Assembly (NCBI GenBank): GCA_037074705.1
Contig: CM073590.1
Span: 113,418,100-113,482,099, forward strand
Length of the DNA: 64,000 nucleotides
Origin: Zhengitettix transpicula
Lineage: Eukaryota; Arthropoda; Insecta; Orthoptera; Tetrigidae
Direction of reading: 5' to 3'
A program made the position numbers and the translations under genes. Positions 9,900-20,591 of this stretch are shown here, in pieces (the first letter of the stretch is position 1; each line of letters opens with the position of its first letter). The notes beneath the pieces are model-generated. The model was not told the origin of the DNA, ran no database searches, and saw only the letters and a program-made list of their open reading frames with translations.

Positions 9900-11081
9900 T
9901 TTGATGGTAAGTGGAATTGAGAACGAGAATAGTAGGAGAAGCCAATATTTAAATACGTCAAATATCTGAATTACTGTAATCTGAAGAGGAAAGCATATGA
10001 TTGAACAAAATGGAGAGTCGTATCAAACCAATAAATAGCCGAATTACCTAAAAAAATATAGTAAAATACAGCTCTCTGTTTTAACTGGTTAAAGTAAGTG
10101 TTGATCATTTATTTTGTTACAATAATGATGAAAAAATATCTGACATTTATGATAATATAAGTAAATAGACAAATATACGACCTTTAGTCAGAAAATAAGG
10201 ATAATAACAAAAAATTAAATAAACAACGATTAGTCAACTTTTAGGACATCTTAACTTTTAATAACTTTTTATATAAATATTACCAAAAAAATTAGAGGTA
10301 AGGTTGCGTGTTGCACCCGATAAAAACAGGCAATAGGCAAGGAAGCGAAACCTTATCTACAATTATTTTGTATCATTTATATAAAAAATTATTAAACTTT
10401 AAGAGGTCCTACAAAGGGACAAAACGTCATTTATTTAATTTTTTGTTAATAAAAATAATTTTCTGACCCAAGGCGGTAAATTTATTTATTTGTATTATTT
10501 TGCTACATTCGTTTAATTTGAAAGCTAGGCAATTTCTCAGAACATTTTGCTTGTCTCTAGTAATTAGTAGAGCTTTTGCTCACTCTATATTTTACGCAAA
10601 TAATGATGCATCGAATAATTCCGTTTGAGGTATATCAGCACATCATATTTTTATACCAATATTATGCTGAAGGCCTTCAAACGCAGCCGGAAAATGTGAA
10701 AATAAAAAGATAAACGTCTTCATTGTTTTAAATAGTAGTTTTTTTTATATTTAATAACACTTCGAAAGTTACAACAATTAATATAGTATCAATACTGCCT
10801 GGTATGTGATTATCTTTACTTCGTTCAGGTCTAAGATAATATTATTTCCGTACCTGCATTATTAGTTTCACTTACAGATACTCTGAATAAAAGCCTTAAT
10901 AAAACATTTTTAACACATACGTTATATATAAATTTTGCAAATTATATCTGAGCTAAAAATAAAAAATATTTGCACTCAGGATTTTCCATGTCAATAAAAA
11001 ATACTTATTATTTTGATACACCTAAACATGAGTTTAGTCAGAACCGGTGACGTCATAATCTCTCACATCGTCAGCCATATA
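9900..11081. other. AT-rich intergenic DNA, nothing recognised
   Basis: No open frame of note. There are several A/T runs and no terminal repeats or RNA gene that I can support. Confidence 0.55.
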
Positions 11082-11099
11082 TACGAGGCGTTTTCTGGG

Positions 11100-11277
11100 G
11101 GAAAAATCATTAAAACATTTTTGCAAAACAAAATTTATTTTACATGAACGAGCATTTATTCAACTATTTTTCTACCATTGTTTAGACATTTGTCATAGCG
11201 GGAAACCAACTTCTTCATAGAAAGATGTCTCCAATGAAGACAGCCACTGTTGAACACTATTTTTTGTTGTTCCCGTT
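11100..11277 (-). pseudogene. Mariner transposase C-terminal fragment, minus strand
   Basis: The minus strand encodes fragments typical of the mariner transposase end: QQWLSSLETSFYEE, then SRYDKCLNNG, in slightly shifted frames. The catalytic residues are not included. It faces away from the plus-strand fragment that follows. Confidence 0.7.
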
Positions 11278-11299
11278 GGGTTCCGAAAATGCTTACGGA

Positions 11300-11640
11300 T
11301 GTCCACTAAACGAAGCGACTAGGCAGTGCTTTTACATTTCTTACCCGATACAGTGATGTCAGTGTTGCGACCGGTGATGAAACTTGGATTTGTTATGTCA
11401 CTCCAGAATCAAAAAAACATTCGGTGGAGTAGAGGCACTCAAAAAAAATATTCAACACAAAGTTGTTAATCCCAACTTTGGAGGAAGGCCCCTTTAACAG
11501 CGAAAAAGATGCAGAAAATAGTGTCCAACAACGACTGTCTTAATTAGCGGCACATTTCTATGAAGAGGGAATACAAACGTTGGTTTCCCGCTTTCACAAA
11601 TGTCTAAACAATGGTGGTAACTATGTAGAAAAATAGTTTG
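11300..11640 (+). pseudogene. Mariner transposase fragment, plus strand, internally deleted
   Basis: It encodes FLTRYSD, then ATGDETWICYVTPESKKHSV, which is the block around the first catalytic Asp of mariner transposases (consensus V-T-G-D-E-T-W). A stop follows within the usual E-W-R-H. The sequence then jumps to the C-terminal block AAHFYEEGIQ and KCLNNGGNYVEK, so the segment with H-D-N-A-R-P-H and the second Asp is deleted. Non-functional. Confidence 0.8.
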
Positions 11641-11739
11641 ATAAATGCTCTTTCATGTAAAAATAAATTTTATTTTGAAAAAATGTATTTATGATATTTT
11701 TTTTCCAAAACGGTACTTACTTTCCGGACACATCTCGTA

Positions 11740-12800
11740 CATACAGAACCCACCAAAGCGATGAAACGATTTGGGTGTTAATATTGTTTAATATCTCTCC
11801 TTTTGATTCCGAAATAAAGTAGTTTGTAAAATTGGATCTCAATTATGCTATATGTATTAACCCATACTTCCATAAGACAATTATATTATATTATATTAAA
11901 GTAGAACATTATTTATATATAACGTACAATTTTGCAATATTAACGTACATTACTTTCTTCATAATTTTATATATTTTTCGTAATGATGTACGTTTTTCCA
12001 TTCAAGTGTAAATTTACGTTCGGAATACATGAGTTACATTTCACTGCGTATTATAGCTTAGAAGTCCACGTAATTGACAAAATGTCCAACGAATTCAAAA
12101 AGATAACCAACATTATGTGTAGTCAATTTGTTAATACTTACATGGCGCTATTTCAGGTCGAATAAAGCTTTTTTTTATTGGATTTGAAGTCAGCCTAACG
12201 TCGAAAACTAAGAAAAAGGTAAATAAGTAGAATATATCTTTGATTACGAAAAAAACAAAGATTTTAAAACTAGTACTTAAAAAATAATAATAATTGTCTC
12301 AATTTAAAATATTTATTCGGTTAGGAGCTTTTGACTTCGCGAGTCACATTCCTCTCTTATTTGAATTAAAATCACTAAAACATCACAATTAGTTACGCTA
12401 TATTTATAGTTATATTATACATTCTAAAGTACAATCACGTTTACCACACCTCGTTAAAATGACCAAACAGAAAATATACAAATAAGTCGAACTTCTTGAA
12501 CTTTGAATTGGATAAACTCAAATACGGGTTAACAGATTTAAATTAATTTTCAGATTCGGATTTCTACTTTCTCTAGAGTGGTACGATCGAGTACCTCCTT
12601 TATAATTTTTCCGATAAAAATTCCAAATTGACTTCAAAATCAGATACAGAGTGCACATAATCTTAAATCCTCCAGACATTTCAAAATAATGGTTTTCTTG
12701 AATTAAAAAGGCTATACCGCTTCGCAGAGAAACCCATAGTTGGTCAAAAACAACTTTACCGTATACAACATATGTAAGTCGCTAATGACCTATATGCGAC
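11740..12800. other. AT-rich intergenic DNA, nothing recognised
   Basis: It contains a short TTATA pentamer run at 11881-11899 and a 60-codon AT-rich ORF (11983-12165) that I regard as chance. No domain, splice-supported exon or repeat end is visible. Confidence 0.55.
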
Positions 12801-12825
12801 TATAAATCGTTAATAAAAAAAAACT

Positions 12826-13110
12826 TTACCTTCTAGACAACGCCGGTAAAGTGCTGAACCGTTACAAACGCGGGAGAAAAAACCTGGTGAGCTTCTTCTT
12901 CTGCGACCTGTTGAGATGTTAGCATTGTTTTTGTGGGTATAGTAACGCATCGTAGAGAAATAGGTACAAAAATTTATGTCCCGTAGCTCTTTCGGAGAAA
13001 AAGAGGAAACAAAGGAAATCGCCCTACGAGACTGGACGAACAACGAAAAAGAGGAAGCAACATCCTATTTTCCTCAAGGCGTCATTCGCAGGGAAATACT
13101 CCACTTATGT
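12826..13110. other. Short GC-richer island, unknown
   Basis: Short frames are open on both strands (for example 12810-13043 minus and 12976-13167 plus), both rich in Arg, Ser and Glu. The composition differs from its surroundings, which suggests an inserted repeat or old exon. No family recognised. Confidence 0.25.
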
Positions 13111-13255
13111 AAGCATAAGCCGCAAATATTTATTCATTACATAAATTATGAAATAGAAATCAGTTGATTCTTTTATTCGTTCGAAAACCACGATTTTTTT
13201 AAAAGACCCTGAGATAGAAAGTCTTTATTTTATCGAAAAATTAAAAAATATTTAT

Positions 13256-13262
<7 letters not shown>

Positions 13263-13301
<39 letters not shown>
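13263..13301. repeat. (TA)n microsatellite, 39 bp
   Basis: Uninterrupted alternating T/A tract. Confidence 0.97.
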
Positions 13302-13304
<3 letters not shown>

Positions 13305-14313
13305 GGTAACTTTTTCAGCTTCACATGAATTTTTCTTGAATAAACACTTAAATTCATCAATCCTTTATATAAACTTAATTTATTGACAGGATAAACAGAA
13401 AATGAGAATGTAATTAGTTAAATTAAGTTATGCACATTTATTACATCGAAATTTTATTGTTTTGCAATTTTATATAAAAATTTTGCCACGTCTTTTATTT
13501 ATGAGACTCTTGTGACACACAAATGTTGACATAAATTTATAACAAGCTTTAATTAACTTTTCCTAAAATACTAAAATCAACGAAATTAAATCTCACGGTA
13601 TGAAAAATTACAAATTTTTTAAAGTATTTTATCAAAATACATTTATGTAACAATCCAAATGTGAGAACAGTCCTTGTACCATTCCAATTCCTTCACTTCA
13701 CAATTTTAACAACTCTTTAACCTAGACCACAAAATTTATTAAATTACTTTTGCTTTTAAAAAATTCTACATTTTGCACACACATATATTACACTTCAGTC
13801 AACAACACACAATTAAATCTTTCGTACACCACAGACGATCAGTTTTCTGTTTATCATTGACTATTGTTCTTCTTAAATATCGTCTTTACTAAAGACATTC
13901 GGTGCAAACTTTTCCATGAAAATACATTAGGCCCTTTACTGACCTCCGCCAATAGAATCTCCACCAACAGAATCTATAAGCAGAAACTTGTTAATTGATC
14001 TTTACTTACAGACTTCCAGCAACAGAAACTAAAAGCCGACTAGTCAATCGATCTTTACTTGATGACCGTGGAGGTGTTGTTGAACACACGATTTCCAACA
14101 TCACACACCGGCACGTTCAGAGACCGCCGTCTTTGTTTACTTTTACCTTAATAATAATTTAATCACGCCGCCGACAACAATACAGACTGGAAAAATTCCA
14201 ATCTCCTCATTCTTACGCTATGCTGCCTCGCCACAATATTACGCTACTAATATAATAATTATATAATTTAGAAATTTATTTGGTTAGATACATGGTAATG
14301 ATTACAATATATA
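13302..14313. other. AT-rich intergenic DNA, nothing recognised
   Basis: No gene or repeat ends identified. A slightly less AT-rich patch at 13930-14170 has no sustained open frame. Confidence 0.5.
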
Positions 14314-14784
14314 TCTAATAAATAAAGCAGAGTGTTTGTTTGTATATATATCAATATATTTGTATATATATTTGTATGTTCTTTATACAAATTTTATCGC
14401 GTGGACAAAATTCAACAAAAATTGGTATATATATTCTGCCAAAATCGAGAACCAATACTGTGGGGGTGAGAAACCCCTAGAATAAACGTGGAAATAATTA
14501 TAATTGAAATAAGTTACGAATTAGTGTTAAATTACTGCGCGCCAAGAGACGGTGACGTCATTGGCAAGACATTGACGCATCATAAAAATATAGTTCTGTA
14601 TTTCGTAATGAAATAAAGCAGAAATATTTTGATTGAATAAATAGTAAAATTTTTTTCAGTAATACTCCATCAAATAGTAATAAAAAACAAGAAATACTTG
14701 CGCAAAGTTAATTTGGAAATATTCTCAATCTTTAATAATGCCAATATGGCACTATAATACATTAAAATGTGGGTCGGTGGAAAT
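14314..14784 (+). mobile_element. Weak Helitron-like 5' end, truncated
   Basis: TCTAATAAATAAAGCAGAG followed by TGTTTGTTTG resembles the TC-starting 5' ends of insect Helitron families. About 100 bp on, a segment with AATTCAACAAAAATTGG has the 'TTCACCAAATTTGG'-like block also found near the 5' end of the array Helitrons. No CTAG 3' end is visible before the array begins. The end is only suggested, not proven. Confidence 0.28.
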
Positions 14785-15550
14785 TTATAAAATTTTAAAT
14801 ATAACGTATTATTGTATCCTGTATAATATATCAGAAGATAATAAGATTTGTCTAAGGTACGACTGCTGAATTATATGTTTGTAACTATAAAAGTATTCAA
14901 AATGACGTACGGAACTCTGAAAGTTTTTATGGTCGTTATTCAATTAATGCACTCTCATTCAAAGATATGTACAGAAATAGGAACATTTATATTGAATTAA
15001 AAGTACAATTAATTGTACTTTACGCAACGTATTTCTATAAATTTGTATAAATGTAACCAAATTATTGCGTGCAATTTGTGTCGTGAAACAAAAATTTTAG
15101 GTTAGGAAAGCAGTATTTGTTTTCTAATTTTCGGAACGACGTTGAAGATGTACAATTACTGAGAAATGAAGTAAAGGAGGAATATTTTGATTGAATAATA
15201 AGTATAATTAAATCTACCACTACCAGTGATAAATATAATTTATTATGAAAGGTTATACAATCCATTCCATTAATTTTCTATTAAATAACTTGACTTTTGA
15301 CGTATTTAATGGGATCAGGGGTCAATATGTTGCCAAATTATATCTTGCAATACGCACTGGAAGATACATAAAATTATGATAAAAACAATACTTAAATGTT
15401 AAAAATTGATATTTTTCTGTTGAAGACAGCGTATTTCGTAGTGTTTTGTATTCATTTTTAACAATGCTACCAACTGTAGACTGCTAAAACCACCAAATAG
15501 TTTATTTTCTGATGGAAAAATTATATATCTACAAATTAAGTAATTGTTTT

Positions 15551-15588
15551 AAATAGTGTGTATATATATATACACTATTTAAAACTAG
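15551..15588. repeat. 38-bp palindrome beside the unit 1 Helitron
   Basis: The arms TTTTAAATAGTGT and ACACTATTTAAAA flank a short TA tract. It lies 7 bp before the larger AGAAGC(TA)30GCTTCT palindrome and has no counterpart of this length in units 2-6. Confidence 0.85.
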
Positions 15589-15594
15589 CTAAAA

Positions 15595-15599
15595 AGAAG

Positions 15600-15661
<62 letters not shown>

Positions 15662-15666
15662 CTTCT
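15595..15666. repeat. 72-bp perfect palindrome AGAAGC(TA)30GCTTCT
   Basis: Sixty bases of uninterrupted TA bounded by AGAAGC and GCTTCT. The right boundary overlaps the TC taken as the Helitron 5' terminus. In units 2-6 the same place holds only a short TATCTATATATAGATA palindrome. Confidence 0.97.
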
Positions 15667-18128
15667 ATTATATAAAATTGCCTTATGCGGGTAAGTATGT
15701 GTGTATACATGTGGGTATGGATATGGGTATGTTCCGCTTACAAATTACACCCTCGAAGCATTTTCACCAAATTTGGTACACGGGTTCTTTGCGACAGGGA
15801 AACAAATATTGTGCGGGTGTAACATGCCTACCACCCCCCGAAGCATGATTGGACGGTGGTGGAAATCTTCAAACATGCTAAAATGTCAGATATTTGCGTT
15901 GCATAAATATTTTTCAGGGTTAATTTCATTTATAGTATTTCTACTCATGTGATTTTTATGAAATTTAACCCCTTGTGGCACGAGGGTTGAGCACATTAAG
16001 GGGTGGCGGTGGAGGGGGGTTACAAGTAAATAACGCTAAAAATACCGAGATTCGAGTCAAATCAAAGATAATGAATGTCGCTGAGTTCATTTATGACAAT
16101 CTGGGCAACGCGCGGTTGTAGGATTGGGTAGGAAGGGTTGGGCGGAGGGTAGAACTTTTAAAATAAGTTAACCAGCCGAATTTTATATCAAATAAATATA
16201 TTTCTGGAACAATGATAATCATAAAATTTACCTACATGTTCTCCGTGTTTAATTTCAACACATTTCGGGCTTGGGAGGGATGCGCCCTTAACGGTAAGGG
16301 TGGATGGCGTTACAAGAAAATAACGCGAATACAACCGAGATTAGAGTCAATTCAAAGTATTATGGTTTCAATAAGTTTAATTATGACATTAGAATTACCG
16401 TTTAACATTCCCAACGAGGGGTTGGAGGGGTTGTAAATTTTCAAACATGTTAACCGGTTGATGATCGTGTGGAATTAATATTCGGCAGGCGTTAATGGAA
16501 TTGATAGTATTTCTACTGGTGATGTTTGTGTATAATTACAACTCCTTACAGTATGAGAGGGGAGGACGCCTAGGGGTGGGAGTAGAGGGTAGTTACAAGA
16601 AAATAATGCAAAAACAAACGAGATTGAAGTAAAATCCAAGGAAATGCATGTCGCAGTGTTTATTTATGACAACCTGAGCAACGTGTGGGATAGGGCGGAA
16701 GTGGGAGGGTCTAGCCGTGGTGGGCGAGGGTAGAAATTTTCAAACGTTTTAACCGGCCGACTTTTGCGGCGAATAAATATATTCCGGAACAGTGTGATTC
16801 TTTAATTTTCTCTACATGTTCTCCGTGTATAATTTCAAACTCTTTTGGGCTTGGGAGGGGAGTAGCCTTAAGGATGGAGTTAGAAGGGAGTTACAAGAAA
16901 TTAATGCGAATACAACCAAGATTAGAGTCAAATCAATGATTATGGATGGCGCTGAGTTTAATTAAGACAATCAATTGCTGTTTTAACCAACAGGAGCAAT
17001 GGTGGACGGGTGTGGAAATTTTCATACATAATAAGCAGTCGATATTTGCGCCGAATAAATATTTTTCTGGTTCACTGATATTTATAAAATGTCTCTAAAT
17101 GTTCCATATATTTAATATGGTGGTTTGGGAGGAGCGCCCTTAATGGTGGGGGTGGAGTAGATTTATATAAAAATAGTGCAAACACAATCGAGATTGGACT
17201 CAAATCCAGGGTTATTGTTGTCAGTGAGTTTAATTATCATATTCAAGTTGTTGTTTAGTGCCTCAAGCAGAAGTAGATGGGGTGGATATCTTTCAAACAT
17301 GCTAACACAGCTGATATTTGAGTAGGATAATATTTTCGGGGAAAAAGTGATTAATAATGTTTGTACCAATGTGTGTCAGTAAAATTTCAACCTCTTACGG
17401 AATGGGAAAGGAGCACCGTAGGGTTTTGTTTGTGTATAATTTCAACATCTTACGGCATGGTAGGGAAGTACGCGAAGAGATGGAGGTGTGTTTCATAAAA
17501 CTAACCTCAAAAAACGAGATTAGAGTCACTTGGCAACGTGGGCAATGCACGAGTTATGGTGGGGGTGTGAGGGGGCTCGCGGAATTGGGTGCGGGAGGAA
17601 ATTTTCAAACATTTTAAACGGTTGATATTTGCGTTTAATAATTATTTCCTGGGGTTAATGACTTTGATAGTATTTTTACCGATGTTGTTTGTGTACAATT
17701 TCAACCACTGTGAGGGGAACAAGGTTAGCGGTTGGGGTGGAGGTACGTTAAATAAAAATAACGATAAAACAACCCAGATTCGAATCAATTCAGAGACTAT
17801 GAAAGTCGCTGAGTCTAATGTTAACAACTTTTGTAACGCGACGGGTTTGGGATATTGGGCGGGGGTAGAAATTTCCAGACAATGTAATCGGTCGATTTAT
17901 GCGTGGAATATATACTTTTCGATTATGGCACATTTGTGGGAGTGGTCATCATCCAACATGTTATAAAGGCCGTTAATTTGGCCAATGAGTTCATCCTCCT
18001 TCGGCATCGGAGGTGAGCACATTTAGGGATAGGGTTCGAGGAGCGTTACATAAAAATAGCGCAAAGGCAACCTAATATCTGGGATTATGAATATATGACA
18101 TCTCGGGCAACGCCGGGCACCCAGCTAG
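15664..18128 (+). mobile_element. Helitron-like element, unit 1 copy (2,465 bp, deleted)
   Basis: The 5' end is TCTATTATATAAAATTGCC after a TA-rich tract. The 3' end is hairpin-prone GGGCAACGCCGGGCACC followed by CAGCTAG|T, matching the Helitron rule TC...CTRR with insertion before T. Near the 5' end TTTTCACCAAATTTGGTACA is a block familiar from non-autonomous insect Helitrons. There is no Rep/helicase ORF. Inside are about eight degenerate ~280-bp monomers (anchor GTTACAAGAAAATAA at 16019, 16310, 16593 and 16889, decayed forms beyond). Compared with unit 2 it lacks 2,037 bp, joined at 17422-17425 with GGTT at both breakpoints. Left of the junction it is clearly more diverged than right of it. 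The exact 5' base is uncertain because the expected A before TC is absent. Confidence 0.68.
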
Positions 18129-19859
18129 TATATAAATAAATCCCAAAGTACGCAATTTTTATATAATGGTAATGTTGTACATAATGAAGTCCTTTAGAAT
18201 ATTGATCAGTTTTAAATCGACACTGGGTTATATATCTGTCATCAACTTATAAATATATTTGAAACCCGTATTCCATAACTTTAGTTTTTATTTGTTATAC
18301 TTCCAGCCAACGGATTACCAAACTCGTCTCGAACATTTTTCTAGACCTTTTTTATCCTACATCTACCAGCCGACTTTACTGTCATAGGTATTAATGAAAA
18401 CTACCGATTGTAGTTTGCTATCCTGGATATTTATTCCTCTAATACATAGGCTGAATTAAACAACAGATTAGCCTTGTTTTCTCGACCCTGCTTTCAACCT
18501 CAAAATGAATCTCCAGAAAATAATGTATATAATAATCCCTATATCACATTAACTACTTTATACGCGTGAACAACTTGGCATTTCTACGAAAATTCATCAA
18601 ACGGCAAAACTCTTATGTGATTCGGCAATTGTACGGCGCAAAATTATCAACCAGTGAATTTTCTTTTCAGCACATGCAGGAATTTCCCAATCTGACACAC
18701 CTGCTACGAAATTAACTCCAATTAAAACGGTGGCACCCTACTGTATCGTAATCACTTATCTCTTTCTCTTATCTTATTAGCTGACAGCATAAAGTGTATT
18801 ATGATTTCTGAGCACGGAATTTAATATTAGTTATGAATTATTATGCTTTTATATACAGTATTTACTTCACATTCAGGAGAAAATTTTTATTTTTATCAAC
18901 TAACCTAAGAGTAGGTAATTATCCGGTCCAAGGGTGTGAAATAAAGAAATTGCTCTAGAGTTAAAGATGAGAATGCGTATCATATCCCTAATCCGCTTAT
19001 TGAAGTAAAAAAAGGGAGCTAAGAGAAATACGCACCAGTTGTATAAATCCCCCGTTTGCTCATAGTAGGCGTTTCGCATTATATGACGCTTTTAGGGACA
19101 AAACAATCTTTTTTTATGAGGTTGTCATCTGTCTACAATGGTGAGTACACATCATCAGCAATTTCATGCAACAAAATACATTTAATGCGAATGGAAGCTC
19201 TCATAGAGGTAGATCATGAGGATTTTTAACTGTTAATTTCGAAATCAGCAATAATACTGGTAATCAAAGAGACATTGAGGAGTGGGAAGCGAATGTTGAA
19301 GATAAAAGATTTCTTGAACATTGCTTTAGCTAGTCACGATCAAACGATTTTTCTTCTGAATAAAAGTTATCCTTCTCCAATTCCTCAATTATTACACAAG
19401 ACCATAATTTGTTAATGATAGAAACAGTTGGGCGTGAGGAATATGGATTTTTTGCCCGTATATATATAAATCCAACGGCAATATGAAGACGGGAAACTTG
19501 AGTGGCGTTACGTCGGTAATCCATTTAGGCAAAAAACGCATTCACTTTCGTTCCGGTTCAGATTTTTAATTTAATAAATTCCTGGGCGAAAGTATCTACG
19601 TTAAAATCTATAATTATTTCATAACTTATTCGACATTCCCCTCGGTAACAATTAATTACGTTGTGTAGTTATATCGCACTCTGTACAAATAAATATTATC
19701 GTATATTTGTAACACAATTGAAAGAATATATCGCTTATATTTATAAAGAAATAATTATTTTATACGTCATGAAAATAATTTTTATTTTTACAAATAATTT
19801 CTTTCGCTAGATTTAGTAAATGAGATATTATTGCACATTCATCACTGACCAACGTTACC
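18129..19859. other. Unit spacer between Helitron 3' end and the 122-aa ORF
   Basis: About 1.7 kb, AT-rich, repeated in every unit. It includes GTGAGT and TTTCAG sites that could be splice signals (for example ATG|GTGAGT at 19139) and a minus-strand 64-codon frame (19330-19524) that is broken in unit 4. A promoter for the downstream ORF probably lies near its right end, where TATAAAG occurs at 19742. No gene recognised. Confidence 0.4.
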
Positions 19860-19925
19860 TAGCAACACTTTCTCTCAAGTCGTCAGCGACAGACAACGAG
19901 CAGCATCGTAAGAAACATTTCAATT

Positions 19926-20294
19926 ATGTTACGAAACCTGTTTAATTCTTTTTTTTCTTGTTTCAGGAGCACTGAATCTCGGCCTGACGTAGAAACCCCC
20001 ATCTACATCCCTCCACAGCCGCGACCCAAACCCGAACCTTTGTTCACCTTGGAGGAGATTTCCAGGTACGAGTTCCCCCTAATATTCCCCATCGATGACA
20101 TCTTTGACGATGAAGACCAACTGTCTCGGGCTGACGTCGAACGAGACTTAGCTCCTCCACAGCACCGACCCAAACCCAAACCCTTGTTCACCTTGGAGGA
20201 GATTGCCAAATACGAGTTCCCCCTAATCTTCCCCATCGACGATATCTCCGACGTAGAATGCGACTTAGCTCCTCCACAGCCGAGCCGCGACTAG
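19926..20294 (+). CDS. Unrecognised 122-aa Pro-rich/acidic repeat protein, copy 1
   Basis: The intact ORF starts with ATG in an acceptable context (A at -3). The N-terminal 15 residues (MLRNLFNSFFSCFRS) are basic, amphipathic and aromatic. Then come two tandem modules, residues 29-76 and 77-115, each PPQ-x-RPKP, LFTLEEI, [RK]YEFPLIFPIDDI and an acidic tail ending D-L-A; a third begins at 116 (PPQPSR). Between modules, silent third-base changes and conservative R/K, S/A changes spare the LFTLEEI...YEFPLIFPIDDI core, which argues for coding constraint. Base composition is far richer in GC than the surroundings. No known domain; the conserved core could be a short linear binding motif. The TAG stop is followed at once by AATAAA and by an in-frame extension. 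A TTTCAG acceptor-like site lies within codons 9-14. This copy has Ala94. Confidence 0.6.
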   Translation: MLRNLFNSFFSCFRSTESRPDVETPIYIPPQPRPKPEPLFTLEEISRYEFPLIFPIDDIFDDEDQLSRADVERDLAPPQHRPKPKPLFTLEEIAKYEFPLIFPIDDISDVECDLAPPQPSRD

Positions 20295-20456
20295 AAAATA
20301 AAAAAGCCCGAGACAGATCGTTACGCTAGAAACCCTTTCATGTTTAGGTTCGGTAACTTAAGTGACAGCGGTGACGAACGACGAACGACATTTGACAGTA
20401 GTGACGACTCGACCGACAACGACACTGACGACCGACATGACGCTGCAAAATTTTAA
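20295..20456 (+). other. In-frame Asp/Ser-rich extension after the TAG of the 122-aa ORF
   Basis: The same frame runs on for 53 sense codons from the TAG (20292-20294) to TAA (20454-20456). The peptide is basic at first, then contains MFRFG and a long D/S/T-rich tract (codons about 20-50) ending DAAKF. The DNA is built of imperfect GAC-centred trinucleotides. The extension is open in all five copies, although units 1-2 and 3-5 differ at two codons (AAC TTA versus GAC TTT). It could be reached by stop-codon readthrough, or be the remnant of a longer ancestral protein cut by a nonsense change. Confidence 0.45.
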
Positions 20457-20591
20457 AGTTTTTGGGCGTTGGTGTGTTTGCCACACTTCGCCAAACCGTT
20501 TTCAAATTAATTTCATCTCCTCCATTTCCGGGATAATAATTTTAATGTTTAATATTTTGAAATTATTAACAAAAATTCGTGACATGATTTG

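Larger units (their letters stand above)
11082..11739. mobile_element. Foldback mariner relic: two inverted mariner 3' ends
   Basis: The outer ends TACGAGGCGTTTTCTG (left) and, on the minus strand, TACGAGATGTGTCCGGAAAG (right) resemble mariner terminal inverted repeats, with TA adjoining. Both ends then continue into the same subterminal sequence and into mariner transposase C-terminal codons, in opposite orientations. So the element is not a normal mariner: its left end is a second 3' end. It holds no complete transposase. Confidence 0.75.

Noticed and set aside
12810..13167. Two opposed ORFs around a GC-richer island
   Set aside because: No homology I can name and no splice-supported structure, so it is listed only as an unknown island.
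19330..19524. 64-codon minus-strand ORF repeated in the array
   Set aside because: It stays open mainly because copies are near-identical. Unit 4 breaks it by a 2-bp change in a TA run, so there is no sign of constraint.
20003..20236. 77-codon minus ORF opposite the 122-aa protein
   Set aside because: It is the antisense shadow of the plus-strand coding modules; its own apparent repeats mirror theirs.
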